Origin: Sphingobium soli
GTDB lineage: Bacteria > Pseudomonadota > Alphaproteobacteria > Sphingomonadales > Sphingomonadaceae
Direction of reading: 5' to 3'
DNA: 64,000 nucleotides
Assembly (NCBI RefSeq): GCF_020782245.1
Contig: NZ_JAJGNP010000001.1
Location: forward strand, 310,001-374,000
A program made the translations under genes and the position numbers. Under the pieces are notes generated by a model, which did not search any database, was not told the origin of the DNA, and saw only the letters and a list, made by a program, of their open reading frames with translations. This document shows, in pieces, positions 1 to 7,955 of the stretch. The stretch's first letter is position 1, and every line of letters starts with the position of its first letter.

Positions 1-946
1 GGCGAGTCTTGGCTCCGGCCTGCACATTGGCGGACGACCGAACGATCACGCCGGTCATCGGCAGCGCGCCGGCAAAACCGCAAAGCAAATTGCCAACGCC
101 CTGCGCGCTCAGTTCCTTGTTATAATTGGTGCGCACGCCATCATGCATGCGGTCTACGGCGGCAGCTGACAGCAATGTTTCGGCGCTGGCGATGAAGGCG
201 ATGGCGATGGCCGTGGTGATTACGGCGGGGTTGAGCAGCTGCGCCATCAGCCCGGCTTCAGGCGGGGTGATGGCGGAAAGGATCGATTCGGGCACGACGA
301 CGCGGGCGACAGGAAGGCCGAGCGCAAAGGCCACCAGCGTCCCCAACACGACGCCGACCAGCGCGCCGGGCACCAGCTTCATCGACGCGGGGCGGAATTT
401 TTCCCACCCGAGCATACCCAGGATAGTCACAAGACCTACAGCGAAGGCAGTGGCGGCATCCTGATTGGTGAGGCCCAGCAACTGGCCGGGCATCGCCATC
501 AGGTTGGACAGACCGCTCGACAGCGGCTTGTCATCGAACAGGACATGGAACTGGCCAACAACGATGAGAACGCCGATGCCCGCCAGCATGCCATGGACGA
601 CAGCCGGCGAAATGGCCCGAAACCAGCCGCCGACCCGCGCGACGCCAGCGATAACCTGAATAGCGCCGGCCAGGATCAGGATCGGGCCGAGCGCGGACAG
701 GCCTTGTTCGCGCACAATTTCGAACACGATGACGGCAAGGCCCGCCGCAGGCCCGCTGACCTGAAGTGGCGACCCGGCAAACAGGCCGACGATGATGCCG
801 CCGATGATACCAGTGATCAGGCCCTTTTCCGGAGGCACGCCCGACGCGACGGCAATGCCCATGCAAAGCGGCATCGCCACGAGGAATACCACGATGGAAG
901 CGGTGAAGTCGCGACTGAAAGAGCCGCCGGATAGAGCCTTGAGCAT
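1..946 (-). CDS. SulP family anion permease (partial, C-terminus outside window)
   Basis: This is a polytopic inner-membrane transporter of the SulP/SLC26 family. The reading frame starts at the ATG at 946 and runs off the left edge, so only about 315 N-terminal residues are visible. The N-terminus reads MLKALSGGSFSRDF and is followed by hydrophobic segments with the SulP-type stretch VSGPAAGLAVIVFE. The start lies 3 bases from the end of a beta-carbonic anhydrase gene on the same strand. SulP/carbonic anhydrase pairs are a known arrangement and suggest bicarbonate rather than sulfate as substrate, but that is an inference from context. The STAS domain, if present, lies outside the window. 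Confidence 0.85.
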   Translation of the reverse strand, partial: MLKALSGGSFSRDFTASIVVFLVAMPLCMGIAVASGVPPEKGLITGIIGGIIVGLFAGSPLQVSGPAAGLAVIVFEIVREQGLSALGPILILAGAIQVIAGVARVGGWFRAISPAVVHGMLAGIGVLIVVGQFHVLFDDKPLSSGLSNLMAMPGQLLGLTNQDAATAFAVGLVTILGMLGWEKFRPASMKLVPGALVGVVLGTLVAFALGLPVARVVVPESILSAITPPEAGLMAQLLNPAVITTAIAIAFIASAETLLSAAAVDRMHDGVRTNYNKELSAQGVGNLLCGFAGALPMTGVIVRSSANVQAGAKTR

Positions 947-949
947 GGG

Positions 950-1648
950 TTACTCCGCAGCTTGCGCGAGGGGTTCGCCGCCGGCGAGGCGACGACCGTG
1001 CGGCAGCGCCACAGGCATTTTCTGCCCTTCGCGCAGCGGCATGAAGCGGTTGGTTTCGCCGTCAAGGCCGAGCACCTGGCCGGCATGGATGTCGACATAC
1101 CAGCCATGCAGCGCGATATCGCCGCGCGCAATGCCCGACGCGACCGAAGGATGCGTGCGCAGATGGGCGAGTTGAACGATGACATTTTCCAGCGCCATGT
1201 TGCGCAGCTTTTCCGCATCGCTGATGTCGCCGGGATAGCTGTCGCGACAGACCTTCTGCGCGGCGTGGCTGTGACGCAGCCAAGCAGCCACATTGGGCAT
1301 CGACGTCAGATCGGCGTCGGTCGCCAGCGCCTTCATCGCGCCGCAATCGCTATGGCCACAGACGATGATGTCGCGAACACCCAGCACCATCACGGCAAAT
1401 TCGACAGTGGCGGTAACGCCGCCCAACTGGCTGGCATGGGGCGGGACAATGTTGCCGGCGTTGCGGCAAACGAACAGATCGCCGGGCTGCGCCTGCATGA
1501 TATGTTCGGGAACGATGCGCGAATCAGCGCAGGAAATCATCAGCGCCTTGGGGCTTTGCCCATGGCTCGCCAGTTGATTATACAGCGCGCTTTCGTTGGG
1601 AAACACATGCGTTTCGAAGCTGAAAACGCGACCGATAAGCTCATTCAT
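950..1648 (-). CDS. Beta-class carbonic anhydrase
   Basis: The cytoplasmic zinc enzyme interconverts CO2 and bicarbonate. The 232-residue protein carries the diagnostic CADSR motif (Cys40, Asp42, Arg44) and the GHSDCG motif with His99 and Cys102, which together give the Cys-His-Cys zinc set and the Asp-Arg dyad. Length is normal for bacterial beta enzymes. It lies directly upstream of the SulP permease with a 3-base gap, so the two are almost certainly co-transcribed and may couple bicarbonate uptake to hydration. The upstream gap carries a GCTGCG/CGCAGC palindrome that recurs in similar form upstream of the next regulator gene. Confidence 0.93.
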   Translation of the reverse strand: MNELIGRVFSFETHVFPNESALYNQLASHGQSPKALMISCADSRIVPEHIMQAQPGDLFVCRNAGNIVPPHASQLGGVTATVEFAVMVLGVRDIIVCGHSDCGAMKALATDADLTSMPNVAAWLRHSHAAQKVCRDSYPGDISDAEKLRNMALENVIVQLAHLRTHPSVASGIARGDIALHGWYVDIHAGQVLGLDGETNRFMPLREGQKMPVALPHGRRLAGGEPLAQAAE

Positions 1649-1721
1649 GGCGCTATCCTCTTATATTTCATGGGGCCGGCGGGGGACGGACCGGGATAGT
1701 GTGCAAAATAAAGACAGGATT

Positions 1722-1736
1722 TTGCTGCGTCGCAGC
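1722..1736. promoter_or_regulatory. Palindromic motif upstream of carbonic anhydrase
   Basis: The sequence TTGCTGCGTCGCAGC contains a perfect 6-bp inverted repeat (GCTGCG/CGCAGC) around a single T, about 75 bp upstream of the carbonic anhydrase start. A closely related 13-mer with one mismatch occurs at 2584-2596, upstream of the response regulator. It could be an operator or a weak hairpin; no poly-T tract follows it. The regulator is unknown. Confidence 0.3.
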
Positions 1737-1770
1737 GGCTTTGTAAAAAACTGTGTCTGCCCTTTGCAGG

Positions 1771-2478
1771 TCAGTGCCGCTCGACGCTTGCGGCGAACAT
1801 GTAGCCGACGCCCCGAACCGTGATGATCGGCGCGGGACGCCCGCCAATGCCGAGTTTGCGCCGCAATCGGCTGACCAGAACGTCGACGCTGCGATCCGAG
1901 GATGCACCATCGCGCACGCCAGCCAGTTCCATCAGGCGCCCGCGCGCGACAACGGTGCGGGGATGATCGAGGAAAATCGAGAGCAATGCGAATTCCGCAG
2001 CGGTCAACATAACCGGCTGCCCCCCAGGTTCCGTCACTTCGCGACGGGCAAAATCGATCATCCAGCCGTCGAATGTCGCCTGACTGTGACGACGCATGCC
2101 GCTGGTCCGTTCGCCTCCGCGCCGAAGCACCGCACGCAGGCGTGCCGCCAGTTCGCGTGCGGAATAGGGTTTGGCCATATAATCGTCCGCGCCCAGTTCC
2201 AGGCCGACGACGCGGTCCACTTCCGAACTATTGTCCCCGACCAGGATGATGGGAACATGGCTGCGTTCGCGCACGTCACGACACAGATCCAGCCCGTCGG
2301 GGCCGCGCAAGGCCGAATCGAGCACGACCGCACGCACCGGCGTGGTCGTCAGCGCGCTGAAAATGTCGTTGGCGGTCAGCGCGGGCAGTACCCGGAAGCC
2401 GCTATGTTCCAGATGATCGCGCGTCGCGCTCCGCAGATCCTGCCGGGTTTCGGCGATCAGGATGAGTGGTGAATTCAT
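1771..2478 (-). CDS. OmpR/PhoB-type response regulator
   Basis: This is a transcription factor of 235 residues with an N-terminal receiver domain (about 1-120) and a C-terminal winged-helix DNA-binding domain (about 135-235). Asp54 in VVLDSALRGPDG is the phosphoacceptor, and Lys103 in DDYMAKPYS is the conserved lysine. The usual acidic pair near the N-terminus is reduced to a single Glu10 (AETRQD), so Mg2+ binding may be weaker. The start at 2478 was chosen because AGGACGA lies just upstream; the frame stays open further upstream but without receiver homology. No histidine kinase gene is adjacent, so it is an orphan regulator. Its neighbours are carbonic anhydrase and an exonuclease. Confidence 0.88.
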   Translation of the reverse strand: MNSPLILIAETRQDLRSATRDHLEHSGFRVLPALTANDIFSALTTTPVRAVVLDSALRGPDGLDLCRDVRERSHVPIILVGDNSSEVDRVVGLELGADDYMAKPYSARELAARLRAVLRRGGERTSGMRRHSQATFDGWMIDFARREVTEPGGQPVMLTAAEFALLSIFLDHPRTVVARGRLMELAGVRDGASSDRSVDVLVSRLRRKLGIGGRPAPIITVRGVGYMFAASVERH

Positions 2479-2583
2479 TCGTCCTGCACGGTCAGTTCGT
2501 CCGGCCCTACGGGCATCGATAACAATGAAGGCGGGCCTTACGTGCCGCGAATGTCTGTGTCGTGGGCCAGATGTGACAAAATG

Positions 2584-2596
2584 TTGCTGCGTTGCA
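2584..2596. promoter_or_regulatory. Second copy of the TTGCTGCG motif
   Basis: TTGCTGCGTTGCA lies about 105 bp upstream of the response regulator start and matches 12 of 13 bases of the motif at 1722. The TGC/GCA inverted halves resemble PhaR-type sites known from alphaproteobacteria, but that comparison is from memory and weak. A shared operator for the regulator and the carbonic anhydrase operon is possible. Confidence 0.25.
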
Positions 2597-2600
2597 AAAA

Positions 2601-3137
2601 TTATGAAGGCGCCGCAAGCAGGGTAAGCGGTTGCGGCGGGCAACTGCGGATCCGCATCAGATCATCCGTCAGCGCCGCCAGCCACAGGGCATCCCCTGCG
2701 GCGCGATGCCGCGGGAGGCCGAACGAGTCAGCATAAGCGACAGCCGCCGCAATTCGGGCATCATCCGCCCGCTGCTCATCGAACAGCATCGCGATATGGT
2801 CTATGACAAAAGGCGTGGGCGCACTCGCGGCCGCCGCGAGCTCGTCAAGCCAATATTGGTCAAGAAGGCTGTCCGCGACGACCCGCCTGCCCTGGACATG
2901 ATCGACCAGTTCGGCAAACACCCGGGCAGCGGGCAATCCTTCACGCGCGATCTGTTCAAGCGTGAGCCCATGCAAGGCCTCCGCCTCAATCGTCCAGTCC
3001 CAACCGGTCCAGCGATCGTGCGGCTGAATCACCCAGCTTCGGTACTGATCGCCCGCAGCCACGCCCACCTCGATCGGAAAAGACCGCCCATGGCGCGGCA
3101 GGCAGGATGCTTCAAAATCGATCGTCAGGATGGTCAA
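2601..3137 (-). CDS. DnaQ-like 3'-5' exonuclease (DEDD superfamily)
   Basis: A 178-residue single-domain protein. The ExoI motif TIDFEAS gives Asp7 and Glu9, an Asp in VVADS (Asp89) fits ExoII, and HRAAGD (His143, Asp148) fits the ExoIII HxAxxD pattern, so all metal ligands of a DEDDh exonuclease appear present. Proteins of this size act on short RNA or DNA ends, but the substrate cannot be told from sequence. It lies upstream of the response regulator on the same strand, separated by 122 bp that carry the TTGCTGCG motif, so the two may have separate promoters. It is divergent from corA. Confidence 0.8.
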   Translation of the reverse strand: MTILTIDFEASCLPRHGRSFPIEVGVAAGDQYRSWVIQPHDRWTGWDWTIEAEALHGLTLEQIAREGLPAARVFAELVDHVQGRRVVADSLLDQYWLDELAAAASAPTPFVIDHIAMLFDEQRADDARIAAAVAYADSFGLPRHRAAGDALWLAALTDDLMRIRSCPPQPLTLLAAPS

Positions 3138-3181
3138 GGCACGGCTCCGTCATCAGTGTGCGACCCACCCCACCCCAAGCG

Positions 3182-3206
3182 AAGGGCCGCATCTTGCGGC
3201 CCTTTT
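3182..3206 (+). terminator. Intrinsic-terminator-like hairpin in the corA leader
   Basis: AAGGGCCGCA and TGCGGCCCTT form a perfect 10-bp stem with a 3-base TCT loop, followed by two more T residues on the plus strand. It lies between the divergent exonuclease and corA genes, about 135 bp before the corA start. No plus-strand gene ends here, so it may end a short leader or sRNA transcript, or act as an attenuator for corA. Confidence 0.45.
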
Positions 3207-3341
3207 CCACGTCTCTATGTCAGGCAAAAGTCAGCGGCGCATGCGACAGCGGCAGAAAGTGAGAAATGGCGGCCCGATGGCCGCACGGGACGCAGGTCCT
3301 GCTTTCTGCTAGGCGCGGGACAAAAGAGGAAACAGACGCCC

Positions 3342-4310
3342 ATGACCGTGATAGCCGCCTTTCTCTACCGCAATGGTCAGCGCGTGCGCCCCGTGGCAAT
3401 CGACGAACGGATCAATTGCGCCGCCGACAAGTCCGAATTTGTCTGGATTGGCGTAGCCGACCCCACGGTCGAAGAAATGCAGACGCTGGCGCGCACATAT
3501 AATCTTCATCCGCTGGCGGTGGAGGACGCCATCAAGGCGAACCAACTGCCCAAGGTCGACCTGTATGGCGACCAGCTGTTCGTGGTCGCGCGCACGGCGC
3601 ATCTGGAGGATGAGACGATCTGTTATGGCGAAACGGCGCTGTTCGTGGGGCATGATCATATCATCAGTGTGCGGCATGGCTCCACGCGGGGCCATGTCAT
3701 GCTGCGCCAGGAGCTGGAGGCTGTGCCGCAACGGCTGGCGCAGGGCACCGACTATGTGCTGCACGCGATCCTCGACTTCATTGTCGATGGCTATCTGCCG
3801 ATCATCGAGGGGATAGAGGACGAAGTGCTGACCATGGAGCAGCAGATGATCGACCATTTCCTGGGCCGCGATGACGTCACCCGCATCTTCAGCCTGCGCC
3901 GCCAATTGATCCGGTTCCAGCGTATATTGGTGCCTATGCAGGAAGTGGCGACCAAGTTCGTCAAGATCGACCTGCCTTGCATCGACGCGGATGCCCGCCC
4001 CTATTTCAGCGACGTGCGCGACCATGTCCGCCGCGTGCAGGTGATGGTGGAGGATTTGCGGGAGATATTGAGCAGCGTGTTCGAATCCTCCAACCTGCTG
4101 GAACAACAGCGCACCGGCGACATCACGCGCCAGCTTGCCGCGTGGGCCGCGATCCTGGCCGTACCGACCGCGATCGCGGGCATATATGGCATGAATTTCG
4201 AGCATATGCCCGAATTGCGCACTCGCTATGGCTATCCCGTCGTGCTGGTCGTGATCGCGTCGCTCTGTACCTTGCTCTATGCGCGGTTCAAGAAATTGAA
4301 ATGGCTGTAA
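3342..4310 (+). CDS. corA: CorA family magnesium/divalent cation transporter
   Basis: The pentameric inner-membrane channel takes up Mg2+ (also Co2+/Ni2+ in some members). The product has 322 residues, with a large cytoplasmic N-terminal domain, a long helix and two C-terminal transmembrane segments. The signature Gly-Met-Asn is at 283-285 (YGMNFEHMPEL), and the protein ends in the basic-aromatic KKLKWL typical of CorA. The ATG at 3342 was chosen because AAAGAGGAAAC precedes it; the open frame upstream is antisense to the exonuclease and has no family similarity. The 204-bp region ahead of it contains a strong hairpin. The gene stands alone, with the next gene 87 bp downstream. Confidence 0.93.
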   Translation: MTVIAAFLYRNGQRVRPVAIDERINCAADKSEFVWIGVADPTVEEMQTLARTYNLHPLAVEDAIKANQLPKVDLYGDQLFVVARTAHLEDETICYGETALFVGHDHIISVRHGSTRGHVMLRQELEAVPQRLAQGTDYVLHAILDFIVDGYLPIIEGIEDEVLTMEQQMIDHFLGRDDVTRIFSLRRQLIRFQRILVPMQEVATKFVKIDLPCIDADARPYFSDVRDHVRRVQVMVEDLREILSSVFESSNLLEQQRTGDITRQLAAWAAILAVPTAIAGIYGMNFEHMPELRTRYGYPVVLVVIASLCTLLYARFKKLKWL

Positions 4311-4397
4311 AGAGGCGTCGGCCGTCCGCCATTTAGCCTTGCGTTATTCCCTGTATATGATCCATCGTCCCGCCTGATGATAATCGAGGAGAGCGGG

Positions 4398-5678
4398 ATG
4401 CAGAGAATATGGATGACGGGGCTAGCGCTGCTGATAGCAGGCACGCCGATCGCAGCCTCTGCCCTGCCAGCGCAATGGACCGACGCCACGACCGGGCACC
4501 GCATCGTGCGGGTGGATGACCGGCCGGGCAATTATGGCCTTTATTTCAATTACAACCCCTTCACGCCCGATGGCAGGCGGATGGTCTATTTGACGCCGGA
4601 AGGCATCCGCGTCGCCAGCGTCAGCGACTGGCGCACGAAGCTGGTGCTGAAGGAGAAGGTCGATCGGCTGTTGTTCGTGGGGAATCGCGAGCCGGTCGCA
4701 TATTACACCACCAATCCGATGGGCGGGACCGAAAATGAAGGTCCTTCCATCGTCTGGTCCGTCAATCTCGACACCGGAAAGCGGAAGCGCATTGCCGACC
4801 TGCCGGGCGGGCGGATCGAATCGATCAACGCGAACGACACGCTTCTTGCCGGTCATGTCGAGCTGGAACCGCCGCCACCCGCCATCGCTCAGCAGGGGCG
4901 GCGCGACCCCAGAACCGGGTCGCCGAGCTACAGCGGCACGGGCCCTGATGGTCGTCCCCTCACCTTTGCCCAGGCTAAATCACAGTGGATGGCGGCGCGG
5001 CTTGCCGCCGGCGTGCCCATGGAAATCTTCACCATCGACATTCGCACGGGGGAGCGCCGCAGCGTCACCCGATCGAAGGACTGGCTCAACCATGTGCAAT
5101 TTTCACCCAAGGATCCCAGCTTGCTGATGTATTGTCACGAAGGACCATGGGAAAAGGTGGATCGCATCTGGACCATTCGCACCGATGGCAGCGCAAAGAC
5201 CAAGGTGCATCAGCGCCGCTTTCAGGGAGAGATCGCCGGGCACGAATATTGGGCGCCGGACGGCGGCACCATCTGGTACGACCTCATACAGCCGCAGGGT
5301 ATACAATGGCTCGCAGGCCATGACGTGGTCAGCGGTGCGCGTCGCTGGCTGCGGATCGGCCCGGGACAGGGCAGTTATCACTATAGTTCGTCGCCCGATG
5401 GCGCCAGCTTTTCAGGCGACGGCAATGACCAGGGTAAATATATCAGCCTCTTCCATCCCCGAATGGATGATAGCGCGCGTGCTCGCGGGACGCTGGACGG
5501 CGCAGCGCTGATCGCCACGGGCGCGCTGGAAACCGAACGGCTCGCCGACCTGTCGCGACATGACTATACGCTGGAACCCAACCAGCATTTCACGCCCGAC
5601 GGCAAATGGCTGGTCTACCGCAGCAACATGGAGGGAAGTCCGGCCATTTATGCGGTGGAGGTGGCCAAGCCCCGTTAA
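4398..5678 (+). CDS. Oligogalacturonate lyase family protein (PL22-like), exported
   Basis: A 426-residue protein with an N-terminal signal peptide (MQRIWMTGLALLIAG..., cleavage probably after ASA near residue 23) followed by a beta-propeller-type domain. Segments such as LMYCHEGPWEKVDRIWTIR, GHEYWAPDGGTIWYDL and YHYSSSPDG match the PL22 oligogalacturonide lyase pattern, in which several His residues and a Gln bind Mn2+. PL22 enzymes cleave unsaturated di- or oligogalacturonates. The family is usually cytoplasmic, so export is notable. No other pectin-degradation or uronate genes are near, so its real substrate is uncertain. The start at 4398 has GAGGAGAGCGGG upstream; an ATG seven codons earlier is less likely. 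Confidence 0.75.
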   Translation: MQRIWMTGLALLIAGTPIAASALPAQWTDATTGHRIVRVDDRPGNYGLYFNYNPFTPDGRRMVYLTPEGIRVASVSDWRTKLVLKEKVDRLLFVGNREPVAYYTTNPMGGTENEGPSIVWSVNLDTGKRKRIADLPGGRIESINANDTLLAGHVELEPPPPAIAQQGRRDPRTGSPSYSGTGPDGRPLTFAQAKSQWMAARLAAGVPMEIFTIDIRTGERRSVTRSKDWLNHVQFSPKDPSLLMYCHEGPWEKVDRIWTIRTDGSAKTKVHQRRFQGEIAGHEYWAPDGGTIWYDLIQPQGIQWLAGHDVVSGARRWLRIGPGQGSYHYSSSPDGASFSGDGNDQGKYISLFHPRMDDSARARGTLDGAALIATGALETERLADLSRHDYTLEPNQHFTPDGKWLVYRSNMEGSPAIYAVEVAKPR

Positions 5679-5735
5679 GGGATCAAAACCGCGCCTGACC
5701 CGTTCGCTCTCGATACGGGCCATTGGGGAAGCGAA

Positions 5736-6614
5736 ATGACCGCCATCGATATCCTTGCCAAACAGCTATGGGGCATGTGGGCGGGCTTTGTCGCGCTGGT
5801 CCCCAATATGGTCATCGCGCTCGTCATTCTGGGCATAACCTGGGTGGTGTCGCGTGTAGCCCGCCGGATTGTGGATCGCGTCACTGGCAAGGCATCCATA
5901 CGCGAAAGCCTGAAACAACTGATCCATACCGTCGTGTCGATCGGCGTCTGGGTGGTCGGCCTTGTCATTGCCGCAACCGTTGTGCTGCCCGGTCTGACGC
6001 CCGCCAGCCTGGTGGCGGGTCTGGGCGTCGGGACCATTGCGATCGGCTTTGCCTTCCAGGATTTCTTCCAGAATTTCCTGGCCGGCATCCTGATCATGGT
6101 CCGCAAGAAGATGCGCATTGGCGACATCATCGAATGCGAAGGAATTATCGGCAGGGTCGAGCATGTGTCGCTGCGTGAAACCCATGTCCGGAAATTGTCG
6201 AACGAATTGACCATCGTCCCCAACTCCACCCTGTTCAAAAATCCGGTGGAAATATTGACCGACGGCGCCCAGCGACGGCACGAAATTATCGTCGGCGTAT
6301 CCTACGACACGGATCTGGAGCAGGCGCGCGACGTCATTCGCGCCGCCATGGAAGGCATAGACGTTATCGACCAGGATCGTCGCATCGATATTTTCGCCCG
6401 CGAATTCAACGCCAGCTCGATCGATTTTCTGGTGCGCTGGTGGGCAGGGTCAAAGCCCTACGACATGCACGATAGCCGCGATCGCGTCGTGCGTGCGATC
6501 AAGGCCGCGCTGGACGAGGCGGGAATCGAAATCCCCTTCCCTTATGTGACCAACATATTCAAAGGGCCCGTCCCGCTGCAAGGCCAGGTCAAAGACGACG
6601 TCGCCCAGGCATAA
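5736..6614 (+). CDS. Small-conductance mechanosensitive channel, MscS family
   Basis: A 292-residue inner-membrane channel that opens on hypo-osmotic shock. Three N-terminal hydrophobic segments are followed by the glycine/alanine-rich pore helix region (LVAGLGVGTIAIGFAFQDFFQNFLAGI) and the cytoplasmic beta and alpha/beta domains (about 110-280). Length is close to E. coli MscS (286). GGGGAAG lies just before the ATG. The gene is 57 bp downstream of the lyase-like gene and convergent with the SDR gene; a 7-bp stem hairpin lies between them. Nothing suggests a specialised role. Confidence 0.93.
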   Translation: MTAIDILAKQLWGMWAGFVALVPNMVIALVILGITWVVSRVARRIVDRVTGKASIRESLKQLIHTVVSIGVWVVGLVIAATVVLPGLTPASLVAGLGVGTIAIGFAFQDFFQNFLAGILIMVRKKMRIGDIIECEGIIGRVEHVSLRETHVRKLSNELTIVPNSTLFKNPVEILTDGAQRRHEIIVGVSYDTDLEQARDVIRAAMEGIDVIDQDRRIDIFAREFNASSIDFLVRWWAGSKPYDMHDSRDRVVRAIKAALDEAGIEIPFPYVTNIFKGPVPLQGQVKDDVAQA

Positions 6615-6641
6615 GCCCAGGCGACACGCCATATCGGCATT

Positions 6642-6661
6642 TGCCGCAGCAGGATGCGGCA
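6642..6661. terminator. Hairpin between convergent genes
   Basis: TGCCGCA and TGCGGCA form a perfect 7-bp stem with a 6-base loop in the 65-bp gap between the convergent mscS-like and SDR genes. There is no T-run on either side, so a terminator role rests mainly on position. Confidence 0.35.
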
Positions 6662-6679
6662 GGCCCGGATATCTGACGA

Positions 6680-7417
6680 TCAGTGAGGATTGAGCGTCCG
6701 AAACACGGACTCGAACTCGCCGCGTTGCGCCGCTTCGCTCAAATATTTGACCCGTTCGACATGGATTTCCGGCGGGGTGGGCTGTTGCCGCAGCAGCGCC
6801 ATGGTTTCAGCGATATAGTCCGCCAGCGGCAGCGCGTTGGGGTTTTCCGCATGGCCGGGCATAAGGTCGGTCTGAACTGCCGGGGGCACGATTTCGATCA
6901 CCTCGACGTTGCTGTCGTGCAGTTGCGCACGCAGAGACAGGGACCAGCTGTGAATGGCTGCCTTTGTGGCGCTATAGGTCGGGGTCGCCGCAAGAGGGAC
7001 GAAGGCAAGGCCCGAAGATACCGTCAGAATCGCAGACGCAGGCTGGGCTTGCAGATGGGGCAGCAATGCGTGGGCAAGCCGGATCGGACCCAGCAGATTG
7101 GTGGCTATAGTCGCTTCCGCTATTTTGAGGTCGATGCGCTCCTCGACCACCATGATGCCCGCATTCAACACCACCGCGTTCAGTCCCGGGAAATCCGCAA
7201 TCAGTTTTTGCGCAAAGGTGGGAATCGTCGCCGCATCTTCCACGTCCAGCGTCACCGCCGCCATGCCCGGATGATCGGCAACCACGGCATCGAGCGCGGC
7301 CTGACGACGACCGGCGATGATGACCTGATTGCCTGCCTCGTGAAATGCGTGCGCCAAGGCTGCGCCGATGCCCGATCCTCCGCCGGTGATCAGAATTGTG
7401 TTCCCTGTAGGTTGCAT
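6680..7417 (-). CDS. SDR family oxidoreductase (DltE-like)
   Basis: A 245-residue classical short-chain dehydrogenase. The Rossmann nucleotide motif TGGGSGIG is near residues 11-18, NAG is near residue 88, and the catalytic Tyr-x-x-x-Lys is in YSATK near residue 153. It resembles the DltE/YdfG-type SDRs often found beside HxlR regulators. The substrate is unknown. The gene is divergent from an HxlR-family regulator, and the 98-bp intergenic space carries an imperfect palindrome, so control by that regulator is likely. Confidence 0.88.
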   Translation of the reverse strand: MQPTGNTILITGGGSGIGAALAHAFHEAGNQVIIAGRRQAALDAVVADHPGMAAVTLDVEDAATIPTFAQKLIADFPGLNAVVLNAGIMVVEERIDLKIAEATIATNLLGPIRLAHALLPHLQAQPASAILTVSSGLAFVPLAATPTYSATKAAIHSWSLSLRAQLHDSNVEVIEIVPPAVQTDLMPGHAENPNALPLADYIAETMALLRQQPTPPEIHVERVKYLSEAAQRGEFESVFRTLNPH

Positions 7418-7459
7418 GACTGGCTCCTTCCGATTGGTGTGAAAACAGATTTAGCGCTA

Positions 7460-7482
7460 TGCTCTCCTTTCGGAAGAGGGCA
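7460..7482. promoter_or_regulatory. Imperfect palindrome between SDR and HxlR genes
   Basis: A 23-bp imperfect inverted repeat with half-sites TGCnCTC and GAGnGCA lies in the shared 98-bp promoter region, about 43 bp from the SDR start and 34 bp from the HxlR start. HxlR proteins bind such dyads as dimers, so this is a candidate operator for divergent control. Inferred from position and symmetry only. Confidence 0.4.
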
Positions 7483-7515
7483 CCGAAAAGTGAGGTAGTC
7501 ACCGGAAGGTTAGAA

Positions 7516-7950
7516 ATGGCAAAAGCGTTGGAAAATCGATTTGGCGCTGAAAATATTTCCGAAGCGGAGCAGTATCTGAATGCCGTGCCGCCCAGCGATA
7601 TCGATCCGCGCGTGGAGCGACTCGTCAACGAATTAATCGGCCGGGTCGCCGACAAATGGACGATGCTGATCCTGGAACTGCTGGAAGAAAAAGGCACGTT
7701 GCGCTTCACGCAGATCGGACGGCAAGTGGAAGGCATCAGCCAGAAGATGCTCACCCAGACGCTGCGCCAGATGGAACGGGACGGACTGCTCACCCGCACC
7801 GTTCACCCGGTGGTGCCGCCGCGCGTCGATTATGCGCTAACGCCGCTCGGCAACAGCCTGAGCGCCGCCTTTTGCGGCGTGTGGGTCTGGGCCGAGCGCA
7901 ACCTCGAAATAGTGGAAGCCGCGCGCGCCAGGTTCGACGCGCGCGGCTGA
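7516..7950 (+). CDS. HxlR family winged-helix transcriptional regulator
   Basis: A 144-residue regulator. The HxlR winged helix covers roughly residues 35-125 and includes GRVADKWTMLILELL, LRFTQIGRQVEGISQKML and LTRTVHPVVPPRVDYAL, all typical of the family. The start at 7516 was chosen because GGAAGG lies just upstream; an earlier ATG at 7459 would give a basic extension that overlaps the candidate operator. It is divergent from the SDR gene and most likely represses it in response to a redox or electrophile signal, as known for other HxlR/SDR pairs. Confidence 0.88.
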   Translation: MAKALENRFGAENISEAEQYLNAVPPSDIDPRVERLVNELIGRVADKWTMLILELLEEKGTLRFTQIGRQVEGISQKMLTQTLRQMERDGLLTRTVHPVVPPRVDYALTPLGNSLSAAFCGVWVWAERNLEIVEAARARFDARG

Positions 7951-7955
7951 CGGCC

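Noticed and set aside
2631..3341. Long open extension upstream of corA in the same frame
   Set aside because: It is antisense to the DnaQ-like exonuclease, has no family similarity, and a good ribosome binding site lies just before the ATG at 3342.
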